Below, one piece after another: positions 41,542 through 50,679 of a stretch of DNA of 59,891 nt (its first letter is position 1; the number at the start of each line of letters is the position of its first letter). The translations under genes and the position numbers were made by a program. The DNA comes from CAYOEJ01 sp964403015 (GTDB lineage: Bacteria > Actinomycetota > Actinomycetes > Actinomycetales > Actinomycetaceae): assembly GCA_964403015.1 (NCBI GenBank), contig CAYOEJ010000008.1:1-59891 (forward strand). The letters are read 5' to 3'. The notes below the pieces were generated by a model. The model was not told the DNA's origin. It did no database searches and worked only from the letters and a program-made list of their open reading frames with translations.

Positions 41542-43314
41542 CTAGCGCAGAGCGCGATTGACGGCCGAAATGATTGCCTTGAAGCCGGCAGTCATCGTAG
41601 ATGGGTCAATGCCCACGCCCCACAGGACCTGGCCGTTAACTTCGCATTCGATGTACGAGGCGGCCGTAGCATCCCGTCCTTCGGAAAGAGCGTGCTCAGC
41701 GTAATCAAGCACGTGGACCTCCACGCCGACCTGAGCGAGCGCTTGGACGAACGCATCAATCGGGCCTGTACCCGTGGATGCGATCGTAATATCTGAAGGC
41801 TCTCCGTGCTCGTTTCGCTCGGTAAGAGTAACCGTAAGAACGGTCTGGTGGCCTTCATCTGCCGTGGTGGTCGTGGTGCCGCGAAGAGAATACTTACCCC
41901 ACGGTTCCAAACCATCAGCGGCCGTGAATGGCAGATACTCGTCGGCAAAAATCTTCCACAGCTGGTCGGCAGAAACCTCACCACCCGTGTGATCCGTGTA
42001 GCGCTGCACCAAACCAGAAACCTCGATCTGGAGTCGGCGCGGCAATTCGAGATGCCTCGTGGACGAGAGCAGGTAGGCCACGCCACCCTTGCCAGATTGG
42101 GAGTTGACGCGCACAACGGCCTCGTAGGACCGGCCCACGTCCTTGGGATCGATCGGCAAGTACGGCACTTCCCATGCCACCGCGTTTTCGTCACCGCCGG
42201 CCTCTTCCACAGCCTTGGCACGAGCAACGAAGCCCTTCTTAATGGCGTCCTGATGCGAACCGGAGAACGACGTGTAGACGAGGTCACCGCCATAGGGTGC
42301 GCGTTCGGGCACCGGCATGTGCGTGCAGTGCTCAACTACGCGACGGATCTCGTCCACGTTCGACAGGTCGAGTTCGGGATCAATTCCTTGAGAGAAGAGG
42401 TTCAGGGCCACGGTCACCAGATCGACGTTTCCGGTCCGCTCCCCCTGACCAAACAAACATCCTTCCACGCGATCGGCACCCGCGAGCATGGCAAGCTCGG
42501 TCGTGGCGACACCCGTTCCGCGGTCGTTGTGGTTGTGCGCAGAAAGGGTCACGAACTCACGCCGAGTCAAGTTCCGGCTCATCCACTCAATCTGATCCGC
42601 GTACACGTTGGGCGTGCACCGCTCAACTGTCGTGGGCAGGTTCAAAATAATCTCGCGCTCATCGCTCGGCTGCCACACGTCCATGACGGACTCACACACC
42701 TCGAGCGCAAAATCGAGCTCGGTGTCCACAAAGATCTCCGGTGAGTATTCAAATCCCGCGATGGTCTCATCACCGAGTGTCTTTTCCATATAGGACACGA
42801 GTTCCTGCGTACCAGAGACGGCCATGAGTTTGGTTGCTTCACGATCGTTGCCGAAAACCACCCGACGGAACACCGGAGAAGTCGCGTTGTACAAGTGCAC
42901 GGTGGCTCGAGGGAGGCCCTGAAGAGCATCGACAGTGCGATGGATAATCTCTGGGCGGGACTGGGTGAGAACGGAGATGGTCACGTCCTCGGGCACGGCG
43001 TCGTCGTCAACCAAGGACCGAACAAAATCCCAGTCGGCCTGGGACGCAGCTGGGAAACCAACCTCGATTTCCTTAACGCCGATGCGCAACAATAAATCGA
43101 ATATCTCGCGCTTTTGTTCTGGGCTCATGGGGTCGATGAGCGCCTGGTTACCGTCCCGAAGGTCAGTGGAGAGCCAGCGCGGGGCCTTGATGATGCGATT
43201 GTTTGGCCACTGGCGGTCCGGCAGCTCTACCGGATTGATATCAAGGAAATGCCGATATTTTTGAACGGGCATTCCCGAAGACTTCTGAGCTGAACGTACA
43301 CCTTGGGTTTTCAT
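41542..43314 (-). CDS. leuA: 2-isopropylmalate synthase
   Basis: 590 residues, long actinobacterial/type-II form. Condenses acetyl-CoA with 2-ketoisovalerate, the first committed step of leucine synthesis. HMGL-like TIM barrel with PRWLSTDLRDGNQAL (metal-binding Asp), SAHNHNDRGTGVA (His pair) and a C-terminal LeuA regulatory domain (residues about 440-590) for leucine feedback. ATG follows TTGAGGAG; this ribosome site is complementary to an 8-nt segment in the leader and is probably under translational attenuation. Confidence 0.96.
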   Translation of the reverse strand: MKTQGVRSAQKSSGMPVQKYRHFLDINPVELPDRQWPNNRIIKAPRWLSTDLRDGNQALIDPMSPEQKREIFDLLLRIGVKEIEVGFPAASQADWDFVRSLVDDDAVPEDVTISVLTQSRPEIIHRTVDALQGLPRATVHLYNATSPVFRRVVFGNDREATKLMAVSGTQELVSYMEKTLGDETIAGFEYSPEIFVDTELDFALEVCESVMDVWQPSDEREIILNLPTTVERCTPNVYADQIEWMSRNLTRREFVTLSAHNHNDRGTGVATTELAMLAGADRVEGCLFGQGERTGNVDLVTVALNLFSQGIDPELDLSNVDEIRRVVEHCTHMPVPERAPYGGDLVYTSFSGSHQDAIKKGFVARAKAVEEAGGDENAVAWEVPYLPIDPKDVGRSYEAVVRVNSQSGKGGVAYLLSSTRHLELPRRLQIEVSGLVQRYTDHTGGEVSADQLWKIFADEYLPFTAADGLEPWGKYSLRGTTTTTADEGHQTVLTVTLTERNEHGEPSDITIASTGTGPIDAFVQALAQVGVEVHVLDYAEHALSEGRDATAASYIECEVNGQVLWGVGIDPSTMTAGFKAIISAVNRALR

Positions 43315-43428
43315 ATGGACTCCTCAACTGGGGCGCTACTTAGTGCGGCCAACGCACGAACCCGCGGGGAGGAGTCGGCCTTAGCTAACCTCACCGCGGC
43401 ATGTAAGTAGAAGTGCCACCATGTGCAT
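43315..43428 (-). promoter_or_regulatory. leuA translational attenuator
   Basis: GAGGAGTC at the leuA ribosome site (43318-43325) is perfectly complementary to GACTCCTC (43369-43376). An overlapping segment CCTCCCCGCGG (43362-43372) can instead pair with CCGCGGTGAGG (43389-43399), which lies inside the leader peptide just after its three Leu codons, with one mismatch in 11. Pairing of the upstream elements frees the ribosome site. Ribosome stalling at Leu codons in leucine shortage would leave the upstream element open and switch leuA on. No U-tract is present, so control is translational. Confidence 0.72.
43381..43428 (-). CDS. leuA leader peptide MHMVALLLTCRGEVS
   Basis: 15-codon ORF with three consecutive Leu codons (CTT CTA CTT at 43405-43413), stop TAA, 66 nt before leuA. 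The ATG stands 7 nt after a TAGGCT -10 box, so the message is probably leaderless and begins with this peptide. A second ATG at codon 3 is also possible. Its codons for C-R-G-E form the anti-sequestering arm of the attenuator. Confidence 0.78.
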   Translation of the reverse strand: MHMVALLLTCRGEVS

Positions 43429-43435
43429 GACCCCA

Positions 43436-43464
43436 AGCCTAAGCGGCTTGCCACGCATTGTCAG
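43436..43464 (-). promoter_or_regulatory. leuA promoter
   Basis: -35 CTGACA (43459-43464), 17-bp spacer, -10 TAGGCT (43436-43441), placing the start of transcription at or next to the leader-peptide ATG. Lies between leuA and the kinase gene stop. Confidence 0.6.
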
Positions 43465-43482
43465 ATGTGGCTCACTATGTGG

Positions 43483-45222
43483 TTAGACCAACGGGACGTC
43501 GAGTTCGGTCAGCGAATAACCCAGTGCCCGCTGGATCTCCTGCAGACCCTCGCCCAGTTCTTTCGCTGTGTCCATCCGCGCAACCGCGTCACGCTGCATC
43601 GCCGCCTTGAACAGCGCTTTCACCTGTGTCAGAACTTCAGCACTGACGCCCGGAATCGGCCGAAACGGAATCGTCTCCGTCTGAACACGTTCGATGTATT
43701 CGCGCCGCGAAATCCGCTCCCCGATCGCGAAAGGCGCGCGACCATAAATCGCCGTATAGATCGTTGCAGCCAGCGAATATACGTCCGCCTTCAATCCGGC
43801 TGACTCACCGCGAAGTACCTCGGGCGCGGCCCAAGGTAGCGAGACACCGGCAACATCGTTGGTGCTGGCGTGGACGAGTGCTGCAATGCCGAAGTCACCA
43901 AGAACAACCCGCCCGAATTCGGTGGTCAGTACGTTGGCTGGCTTCAGATCGTGGTGGACGATACCGAGCACATGAGCTGTGTGAACCGCGCCCGCGAGCT
44001 GAATCCCGATCCGCAGGGCGTCTTCGAAATCCAGAGGGCCTTGCGAGAGTTGCTCGGCTAGCGAGGGCAGCGGACAAAACTGCATGACAATGTAGGGCTG
44101 CCCGGTATCCGAAATGTTGGCATCGTGAATTGTCACGATCGATGGATGCCCCGACAGCTGAGCCATGAGGTCAATCTCTGCCCTAAACGACGCCTCTGCA
44201 TCAAGCTCATCGGCCGACTTCTTCAGCACCTTGATCGCAACGAGCCGTTTGGGGGTCTGCTCCTCGTACAGGTAGACGTCCGCAAATCCACCGGAACCAA
44301 GATAGGAGACGAACACAAAGTCCTCAATCTCCGGCGGCGGGGTCGAGGATCTCTTGCCGTGACTTCCCCCGTGCATATGCGCAGTTCCGAGGTAGTCCTC
44401 AACGGAGCTTTCGATTCCCAGAATGCGCATCGCCCAGTTGGCGGTAATGCGGTCAGCGCGTCCGGCACTCTCATCCTCTCCACCGATCGTCTCGCAGCCA
44501 GATTCGGCGGCTCGATAATCGTTAAGGGCCGCAGCATCTAGCGTGGCCGGAAACTCCAGTTTGAGCATGTCCTCAGCCTCAAGTGCGTCAACCACGATCA
44601 CACCTTGATTTTGGTTCGACGACGGCGGGGTCTGGCTCACGAGAACAGCTGCGGCACGTTCGGCGCGGCGAAGCTGCGTGATCACGTTGTTGATGCGTCC
44701 GGATGAAAAGCTCTTCTTTAACGACTGCGTGAGCATCACAAATCGTTCACCGGGCTGGACATCGCGGAGCACGAACGTGCCGTGCAGTTCCCTAATGCGG
44801 CCGTCAAGAAAGTGAAGGATCACGGAATTCCCGCTGGTATGAAGGAGCCAGCGCTCACCGGCGTCGTCGGAAATCCCAACAAGAAGTGCCGCGGAGAGAT
44901 CCGGGAATCCCAACGTGACATCGTGAGCCAACATCGTCACGGAAGCAAGCTCGCGATCAGTGTGGTTCAGTGCGTCGTCCCACACGCGCCTGACCTGTTC
45001 TTCGGAAAATAATTCCAAGCCCGAGTCAGCCAACGCGGTAAAACTGTTGACTAGGGCGCGCGCCATCAGGTTTTGCGCAAAGTGATCGATTTCAGGATCC
45101 GTGAGTAAAAAGACCGGCGCGGTGGCAACCATTCCGTGCCCCGACGATCCTCTCGTTGAGGTCGCCGCGCTTCCCCAGCGCAGTTCTACGGGGCCCCACG
45201 AGAAGATGTTTGGTGCGGTCAT
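43483..45222 (-). CDS. Ser/Thr protein kinase fused to a degenerate PP2C domain
   Basis: 579 residues. C-terminal Hanks-type kinase, complete: G-loop LGSGGFADVYL (308-318), Lys331 in VAIKVLKK, HHDLKPAN with Asp425, DFG 443-445, APE 466-468. Residues about 33-200 follow the PP2C fold but have lost metal ligands: the usual VGDS is HTSGNS (128-133), GD..LLCSDGL is PGERFVMLTQSL (157-168), and no DGMGG is present. So this is a pseudo-phosphatase sensor or scaffold on a kinase. No membrane segment or PASTA domain; cytoplasmic. Overlaps the FHA gene by 1 bp. Confidence 0.9.
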   Translation of the reverse strand: MTAPNIFSWGPVELRWGSAATSTRGSSGHGMVATAPVFLLTDPEIDHFAQNLMARALVNSFTALADSGLELFSEEQVRRVWDDALNHTDRELASVTMLAHDVTLGFPDLSAALLVGISDDAGERWLLHTSGNSVILHFLDGRIRELHGTFVLRDVQPGERFVMLTQSLKKSFSSGRINNVITQLRRAERAAAVLVSQTPPSSNQNQGVIVVDALEAEDMLKLEFPATLDAAALNDYRAAESGCETIGGEDESAGRADRITANWAMRILGIESSVEDYLGTAHMHGGSHGKRSSTPPPEIEDFVFVSYLGSGGFADVYLYEEQTPKRLVAIKVLKKSADELDAEASFRAEIDLMAQLSGHPSIVTIHDANISDTGQPYIVMQFCPLPSLAEQLSQGPLDFEDALRIGIQLAGAVHTAHVLGIVHHDLKPANVLTTEFGRVVLGDFGIAALVHASTNDVAGVSLPWAAPEVLRGESAGLKADVYSLAATIYTAIYGRAPFAIGERISRREYIERVQTETIPFRPIPGVSAEVLTQVKALFKAAMQRDAVARMDTAKELGEGLQEIQRALGYSLTELDVPLV

Positions 45223-45923
45223 TAGTCGTCGTAGGACATCGGATCGTCGAGCATGTGCAGATCATCGGCGGTAACGAGCCGCGTGGCCACCGAGTATTCC
45301 ACAAGGCGGGCACGCCGATTCACGGCGAGCTTTTCCGGACCGCCGTGTAGCCCACGCACGCCGTGGCGGGTGAGCTTCTCGCACACGTGATCGAGCTTGC
45401 GGTTAAAGCGCGTGATCGGCCAACCAAGCTGATCAGCGGCGCTTTGCGAGGATGGGATGGACGACGTCGTCCCGCGTCCTGTGAGCACTGGCTGCGCCAG
45501 CGAAAGAATGAGCAGCTTCTGGGATGGCGTGAGATCAACCGGACCAATGGTCGTTTCTCCGGAATCCTCGTCCTCGTTTTCTACCACCGCCGGCGAGTAA
45601 GCAGGTTCGTCGTTGACGATCATCATCTCGTAGGTGGTTGGCCCTGCGGTAAACAGGAGTGTGGTACGCGCATAAACGAGCGGGAGGCGCGCTCCGGGAG
45701 CTAGAAACGCTTGGGTTTGGCCGTCTTCATCGGCAAGAGTGGCTGAGAGGCGCGAGCCCAGATTGTCGATCCAGTACATGCCGTCCTGGTAGGAGATCAC
45801 GATGAACTTGCGATGCAGGTACGGGTTGTCATCTAGCTCTAGCGGACCTTCACGTCCGATAAGAAATGGCTCCTGGGGATCTACGTGGAACCATTCGCCA
45901 ACAAATTCAACGGCCAAGCTCAT
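45222..45923 (-). CDS. FHA-like domain protein with C-terminal winged helix
   Basis: 233 residues. Residues about 1-110 resemble an FHA domain (FLIGREGPLELDDNPYLHRKF ... WIDNLGSRLSATL), with GR and NLGS but without an obvious phosphothreonine-binding Ser in the S-x-x-H position. An acidic linker follows, then a C-terminal helix-turn-helix region (LTPSQKLLILSLAQPVL ... SAADQLGWPITRFNRKLDHVCEKL) of the type found on FHA proteins in actinobacteria. Likely substrate or partner of the adjacent kinase/phosphatase pair. Its stop overlaps the kinase start by 1 bp and its start overlaps the PP2C gene by 4 bp. Confidence 0.75.
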   Translation of the reverse strand: MSLAVEFVGEWFHVDPQEPFLIGREGPLELDDNPYLHRKFIVISYQDGMYWIDNLGSRLSATLADEDGQTQAFLAPGARLPLVYARTTLLFTAGPTTYEMMIVNDEPAYSPAVVENEDEDSGETTIGPVDLTPSQKLLILSLAQPVLTGRGTTSSIPSSQSAADQLGWPITRFNRKLDHVCEKLTRHGVRGLHGGPEKLAVNRRARLVEYSVATRLVTADDLHMLDDPMSYDD

Positions 45924-46765
45924 GGGTTATCTCCAATTTCTATAAGGACGATACTGATGTTGTCATGGCCTCCAGCGGAAATGGCCATGTCACGCAGTGC
46001 GTAGGCAGCCGATTCGAGGCTTTCGTCAAGTGTCTCACTGAGAATCATAGCGATTTCATTGTCCAGCAACTCATCACTTAGTCCATCTGAGCACATCAGA
46101 ACGATGTCCCCCACCTCAAGATCAACCGTGGCGAATTCGACGTCCGGAGGTCCGTAGGTACCAACGGCTCTCGTGATGATGTTGCGGCGCGGGTGGAAGT
46201 GAGCTTCTGTTTCGTCCAAGAGGCCGTCGTCGACCATCTCTTGCACCAGCGAGTGATCGTGAGTAAGCCGCGTAAGTGTGCCGACGATGGACGCCCCCGA
46301 TTCCGAGTTGCCCTCGGGATCAACTGCTTGGCTTTCGCTGGGAGCAGGTGCGCGATAGCGATAAACGCGCGAGTCGCCCACATGGAAAACAACCGGGATT
46401 TCTCCAAGGTGAATTCCCGCAACCGTGGATCCTGCCGCGGCGCCGCGATGCAGAATCTTGGTTGCCGTTGTGGCATCAAGATCGCCATCCACCATGTCGC
46501 AAATACATCGCGATGCTTCTATCAGGGCGTCCCGGATGAGATCGGTCGTCTCAGTTTGAGTCAATTCGCCGCGAAGTGCAGGTTCAGCATCTTCGAGGGC
46601 TTCAGTTACGCATTCTGCGGCACGATCTCCGCGGCTCTGGCCGCCCATGCCATCGGCGATGGCAAAAAGATTGCCGGATGTAAAGATTCGATCCTCATTG
46701 CGCCGCCTGTGGCGCCCAACATCCGTGACCGTGGCCAAGGATTGTGCACGCAGGTGTGTACTCAC
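45920..46765 (-). CDS. PP2C-family Ser/Thr phosphatase
   Basis: 281 residues, cytoplasmic, full PP2C motif set: RRRNEDR, IADGMGGQSRGD (metal Asp), FHVGDSRVYRYR, MCSDGLSDEL and GGHDNISIVLI. Metal-dependent dephosphorylation of Ser/Thr phosphoproteins. First gene of a three-gene unit with the FHA-like protein and the kinase; reverses the kinase's marks. GTG start after GAGG. Confidence 0.94.
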   Translation of the reverse strand: MSTHLRAQSLATVTDVGRHRRRNEDRIFTSGNLFAIADGMGGQSRGDRAAECVTEALEDAEPALRGELTQTETTDLIRDALIEASRCICDMVDGDLDATTATKILHRGAAAGSTVAGIHLGEIPVVFHVGDSRVYRYRAPAPSESQAVDPEGNSESGASIVGTLTRLTHDHSLVQEMVDDGLLDETEAHFHPRRNIITRAVGTYGPPDVEFATVDLEVGDIVLMCSDGLSDELLDNEIAMILSETLDESLESAAYALRDMAISAGGHDNISIVLIEIGDNP

Positions 46766-46860
46766 TTAGCCTCATTTCACAGGACTTCTTCTGGGACTAT
46801 GTTACGCAGTGCGCAGGCTATCTGCCAGCACTTGAGCCCGGATACTGATCCCCGAACTTC

Positions 46861-48414
46861 CTAGACGATCGATGGATAGACCGCCCAATAGGCAAGTGCG
46901 AAGAGCAAAAGCACCTGCCCTAGGAAGGTCATCCGGATAGTCGCACCCGTCCATCTCGAAATTGGCTTGATATGCCGCGCCTTGAGAACCACTCGCACCG
47001 CGGCCCACACCGCAAAAAGCGCGAGCAGCTGCACCACGAGCCAGCCACCTTGGACAAGCCAACGGTTTTGCTCGTAGGACATGGCCACCGACGCAACAGC
47101 AACTATGTACGCGATAAACACGACCCACGTCACCAAGACAGTGGTGCCACTAAGCACCAAAGGCTTACCTAGACCCTGGTAGTTGAACAGACGTCTGCCA
47201 CGTACTCGGATCAGACCAACGGCTGCGACCGCCATACCGAGAATATTGAGCACCACTCCGATGATAAGAATCGTGAGCATGGCATTACCCGAGCCGAACC
47301 AGCGCGGAGTATCAACAGTTTGTGCCACGTAGTCTTGCCGTGGCTGAGCGCCAGCTACGGCGGGGCTAACATCCACGGAACTGGGTAGCCCATTGATGAA
47401 ATCGGCCGTGTCTTGGAAAGGCTGTTGCAAAATATCGTCGCGAACCCGCAGGCCATGATCAGCTTCGGCGTAGTACCGCACGAGCAGCGCATCGTTTCCG
47501 GCTTCTGAGATTTGGTCTTGCATGATCACCGGTGCCTGGACAATCGGCATCGAAAGGTCGTGGGTGCCATACAGCATGAGAATCGGTACCGTCAGTTGCT
47601 CGTGATACTCGGACGGATCGAAGTTCGCATAATCGAAGTCGCCATCAGCGGTCGCTCCGGAAATAAGGCGAGGTATCGCCTGGTAGAGCTGCTCGGGCGC
47701 ACCTATTGCCTGAAGATAGGCGACCGCAGCAAGTGCACCCTGCTCGCGAATCGGTATCACCGGATCGGATGCGAGGACGAGAAAGTGGCTATCGACGTCG
47801 TCAACAACCGCTATCGGGGAAATGAGCGCTCCCTCAGACTCGCCGTAGTAGCCCACCGAGCGCTCGTACACCGAATCCTGATCACGGAGCCAATCGGCAA
47901 CCTCGTTGTAAGCGCTTGCCAACTCTCCGTAGTCGCGGCTGGTCACCGTGTAGTGCTCGAGCGGTTTATCTGGCACGGCGGTCACGATTCCGGCAGACGA
48001 TAGCCACCTTGCGTGGAACGAAAACGAATTGTGCTTGGAGGTTCCTGTTCCGTGCAAAAGAACGACGCCGGGGCGCTCCCCCGTCACGCCCTCAGGCTCC
48101 CACAGGCGCACCGTTATCGTATTGCCCGTCGTTAAAGTGAGTTCATGATCGGAGCTGGAAACCTCATAGGTGCCAATCCGAGGCGTATCGACAAGTGAGT
48201 CGACCGTGGTATCGGACGTCTCAGGGATGACGAGGTTGCTCATCGGCTGAGGGTTCCAACCCGGGCCAGCCCACGTCCCCCACAGCCCGAGCAGAAGTAC
48301 CGAAATCAGCCATACGGCAGGTGTGTTGACCCGCTCGAGCCACCGCAGAAAACGGGGACGCTCTCGGACCTCGCGAATCTCTTGCGAGGCCTCAGGCGCC
48401 TTACCGTTCTTCAC
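46861..48414 (-). CDS. Membrane-anchored alpha/beta hydrolase
   Basis: 517 residues. An N-terminal membrane segment (PAVWLISVLLLGLWGTWAG), an extracytoplasmic alpha/beta hydrolase of about 330 residues with oxyanion region LLHGTGTSKHN, nucleophile YYGESEGAL, acid LYGTHDLSM and His AEADHGLR, then four C-terminal membrane segments. The same layout is known for S9-like/acyl-peptidase hydrolases fused to DoxX-like or unknown membrane domains. Substrate unknown; probably acts at the outer face. GTG start 13 bp after the era stop, so it may be co-transcribed with it. Confidence 0.8.
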   Translation of the reverse strand: MKNGKAPEASQEIREVRERPRFLRWLERVNTPAVWLISVLLLGLWGTWAGPGWNPQPMSNLVIPETSDTTVDSLVDTPRIGTYEVSSSDHELTLTTGNTITVRLWEPEGVTGERPGVVLLHGTGTSKHNSFSFHARWLSSAGIVTAVPDKPLEHYTVTSRDYGELASAYNEVADWLRDQDSVYERSVGYYGESEGALISPIAVVDDVDSHFLVLASDPVIPIREQGALAAVAYLQAIGAPEQLYQAIPRLISGATADGDFDYANFDPSEYHEQLTVPILMLYGTHDLSMPIVQAPVIMQDQISEAGNDALLVRYYAEADHGLRVRDDILQQPFQDTADFINGLPSSVDVSPAVAGAQPRQDYVAQTVDTPRWFGSGNAMLTILIIGVVLNILGMAVAAVGLIRVRGRRLFNYQGLGKPLVLSGTTVLVTWVVFIAYIVAVASVAMSYEQNRWLVQGGWLVVQLLALFAVWAAVRVVLKARHIKPISRWTGATIRMTFLGQVLLLFALAYWAVYPSIV

Positions 48415-48427
48415 GCGACGTTAGGTA

Positions 48428-49360
48428 TCAAAACCCGAGCCGGCCCAGCTGCTTGGGATCGCGCTGCCAGTCCTTGGCTACTTTTACGTGCAGGTCGAGG
48501 TAAACGCGCCTACCAAGCATGCGCTCAATGTTCTGACGTGACACACGGCCAACCTCTTTGAGCCGCGAGCCACCCCGACCGATGACGATTCCCTTTTGGG
48601 AGTCTCGTTCCACAAATATGTTTGCGTGAATGTCCACCATCGGCGGGCGGTCATCGCCCTTGCGCGGCGGACGTTCGTTGAATTCTTCCACGACGACGGC
48701 GATCGAGTGCGGTAGCTCCTCACGTACGTCCACGAGTGCGGCTTCGCGAATTAATTCGGCAATCATGGCTTCTTCAGATTCGTCCGTCACGGCGTCACGC
48801 GGATAAAGGGGTGGGCTGAGCGGCATATGCTCGAGGAGTAGGTCTGCGAGCAGATCAACCTGGTCCAACTTGATTGCACTTACCGGCACGATTTCCGCGA
48901 AATCGGCAAGCTCGGACAGCGCAATGATCTTGTCGGCGATCGCATCACGACCGACCTTATCGGTCTTCGTAATCACAGCGAATATTGGCACACGTGTGCC
49001 CTGAACGAGATCGAGCAGGAAGCGGTCGCCAGGTCCGATCTTCTCGTCGGCCGGTAGGCACATGACTACGGCGTCAACACCGTCGAGCGAGTCTCGAACC
49101 ATGTCGTTGAGGCGCTCGCCAAGAAGGGTTCGTGGGCGGTGCAGGCCCGGCGTGTCTACAAGGATGAGCTGGCCCTCGGGCTTTTGGACAATGCCGCGCA
49201 CCACCCGTCTCGTCGTTTCCGGCTGGTTTGCCGTAATGGCAATTTTCGAACCTACAAGCGCATTCGTGAGAGTCGATTTGCCAGCATTGGGCCTACCAAC
49301 AATGGCTGCAAAGCCAGCACGATAGTTTTCCGGCCAATTCGAGATGGGTGCCTCAGTCAT
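48428..49360 (-). CDS. era: GTPase Era
   Basis: 310 residues. G1 GRPNAGKST, G3 DTPGLHRP, G4 TKTD and G5 SAIK in the N-terminal GTPase domain; C-terminal KH domain (VERDSQKGIVIGRGGSRLKEVG) binds 16S rRNA 3' end during 30S maturation. The frame extends 26 codons upstream, but ATG at 49360 lies 6-7 nt after AGAGGAAA and is preferred; ATG at 49363 is an alternative. Overlaps the end of the CBS gene by 8 bp. Confidence 0.96.
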   Translation of the reverse strand: MTEAPISNWPENYRAGFAAIVGRPNAGKSTLTNALVGSKIAITANQPETTRRVVRGIVQKPEGQLILVDTPGLHRPRTLLGERLNDMVRDSLDGVDAVVMCLPADEKIGPGDRFLLDLVQGTRVPIFAVITKTDKVGRDAIADKIIALSELADFAEIVPVSAIKLDQVDLLADLLLEHMPLSPPLYPRDAVTDESEEAMIAELIREAALVDVREELPHSIAVVVEEFNERPPRKGDDRPPMVDIHANIFVERDSQKGIVIGRGGSRLKEVGRVSRQNIERMLGRRVYLDLHVKVAKDWQRDPKQLGRLGF

Positions 49361-50621
49361 CATTTTCCTCTTCGTCATGTACGCGTGATGCAAGAACAAA
49401 GGACAATCGCTTGCGTCGGCCCTCAAAACGATCAGCACGCAGGTTCAAGCCCAAAACGTTGGCTTCGGAACCAACAATCGGAACTCGCCCGAGTGCCTTC
49501 GCAAGAAGACCACCGGCCGTATCGACGTCGTCGTCCTCAATCTTGATATCGAACATCTCACCAAGCTCATCAAGTGGCATACGCGCCGGAATCCGGTAAA
49601 GCCCATCGGACACCTGCTCGACCTCGGGTAGCGCGCGGTCGTGTTCATCGACCATCTCCCCCACGAGCTCTTCGAGAAGATCCTCAATGGTCACAAGGCC
49701 GGCGATGCCGCCGTACTCATCCACGACCAGTGCAATATGGATGGAGTCTGCCTGCATGTCGTGCATGAGGTCGTCCACCATCATCGTTTCGGGCACAAAG
49801 ACGGGCTCACGCATCACATCGCTGACCGCCACGCTGTGGGCATCATTGCGATGATGGATCCTGCGGATCACGTCCTTCAGATAGAGGACGCCCTGGAGAT
49901 CGTCCACCGAATCTCCGATCACCGGCACACGCGAGTAACCCGAGCGGGTAAAGAGCGACAAGGCCTTGTCGAGAGGCTGATCTGCTGTAATCGAAATCAT
50001 GTCCGTACGCGGAACCATAACTTCGCGAACCAGGGTCCGCGACAGTTCAAACACGGAATGGAGCATGTCCCGCTCGTCGTCTTCGAGAGCTTCGGATTCG
50101 GAGACGCGCTCCACCATCACGGCGAGCTGATCCTCTTCCTGGGTGACCTTCTCCTCTTCGGGGGCGTTGTCGCGGCGGGTGACGAATATCGAGCCGAGAC
50201 GCGTGAGAAACCACAGCGGTCCGCCAAACAGCTTGAGCACGCGAACCGGGTATTTGTAGCCGATTCCGGACGGCAACAGCATGTTCATCACGAGCATGAC
50301 CACGGCACCGATGATCACGAGCACGAGCAGGAGCAGCCACAGGTTGTGGACGATCGTGGCGAGAAAGATCGTGATGGCGCCGCCAAACAAGATGAGGAGC
50401 AGCGAGCGAATGGCCGATGTAACCGCGCCAGCGGCCGGGCGTCGATCGACAATGGATGCGATACGGTGGCCGCCCGAATCATCGGCGTAAGCCTCGGCCG
50501 CCTGCGAGCGCGTGATGCGGTTGAGTGCTGCGAGGATGATCGAGCCAATGCTCGCTCCGAGCAGGGCAATCACCGCTATCGAAATGAGCGCTGCATCTGG
50601 AACTGTTGTTACTTCTGCCAT
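49353..50621 (-). CDS. CNNM/CorC-type transporter with CBS pair
   Basis: 422 residues from the ATG at 50621 (AAAGGA 9 nt upstream); 46 further upstream in-frame codons are excluded as they overlap the ybeY intergene. N-terminal DUF21/CNNM membrane region with about four segments (ISIAVIALLGASIGSIILAAL, LLLILFGGAITIFLATIVHNLWLLLLVLVIIGAVVMLVMNMLL), two CBS domains (VPRTDMISI, VMREPVFVPE, VVDEYGGIAGLVTIEDLLEELVGEM) and a C-terminal CorC/HlyC domain. Proposed Mg/Co efflux. Between ybeY and era as in many actinobacteria. Confidence 0.92.
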   Translation of the reverse strand: MAEVTTVPDAALISIAVIALLGASIGSIILAALNRITRSQAAEAYADDSGGHRIASIVDRRPAAGAVTSAIRSLLLILFGGAITIFLATIVHNLWLLLLVLVIIGAVVMLVMNMLLPSGIGYKYPVRVLKLFGGPLWFLTRLGSIFVTRRDNAPEEEKVTQEEDQLAVMVERVSESEALEDDERDMLHSVFELSRTLVREVMVPRTDMISITADQPLDKALSLFTRSGYSRVPVIGDSVDDLQGVLYLKDVIRRIHHRNDAHSVAVSDVMREPVFVPETMMVDDLMHDMQADSIHIALVVDEYGGIAGLVTIEDLLEELVGEMVDEHDRALPEVEQVSDGLYRIPARMPLDELGEMFDIKIEDDDVDTAGGLLAKALGRVPIVGSEANVLGLNLRADRFEGRRKRLSFVLASRVHDEEENDD

Positions 50622-50679
50622 TGATGGCGTCCTTTGGGGCTTTGGAATGTTATCGGTCAGAGATCGGTGACTGAGCGGA

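Noticed and set aside
43318..43399. Transcription terminator in the leuA leader
   Set aside because: No U-tract follows any stem; the exact complement of the ribosome site favours translational control.
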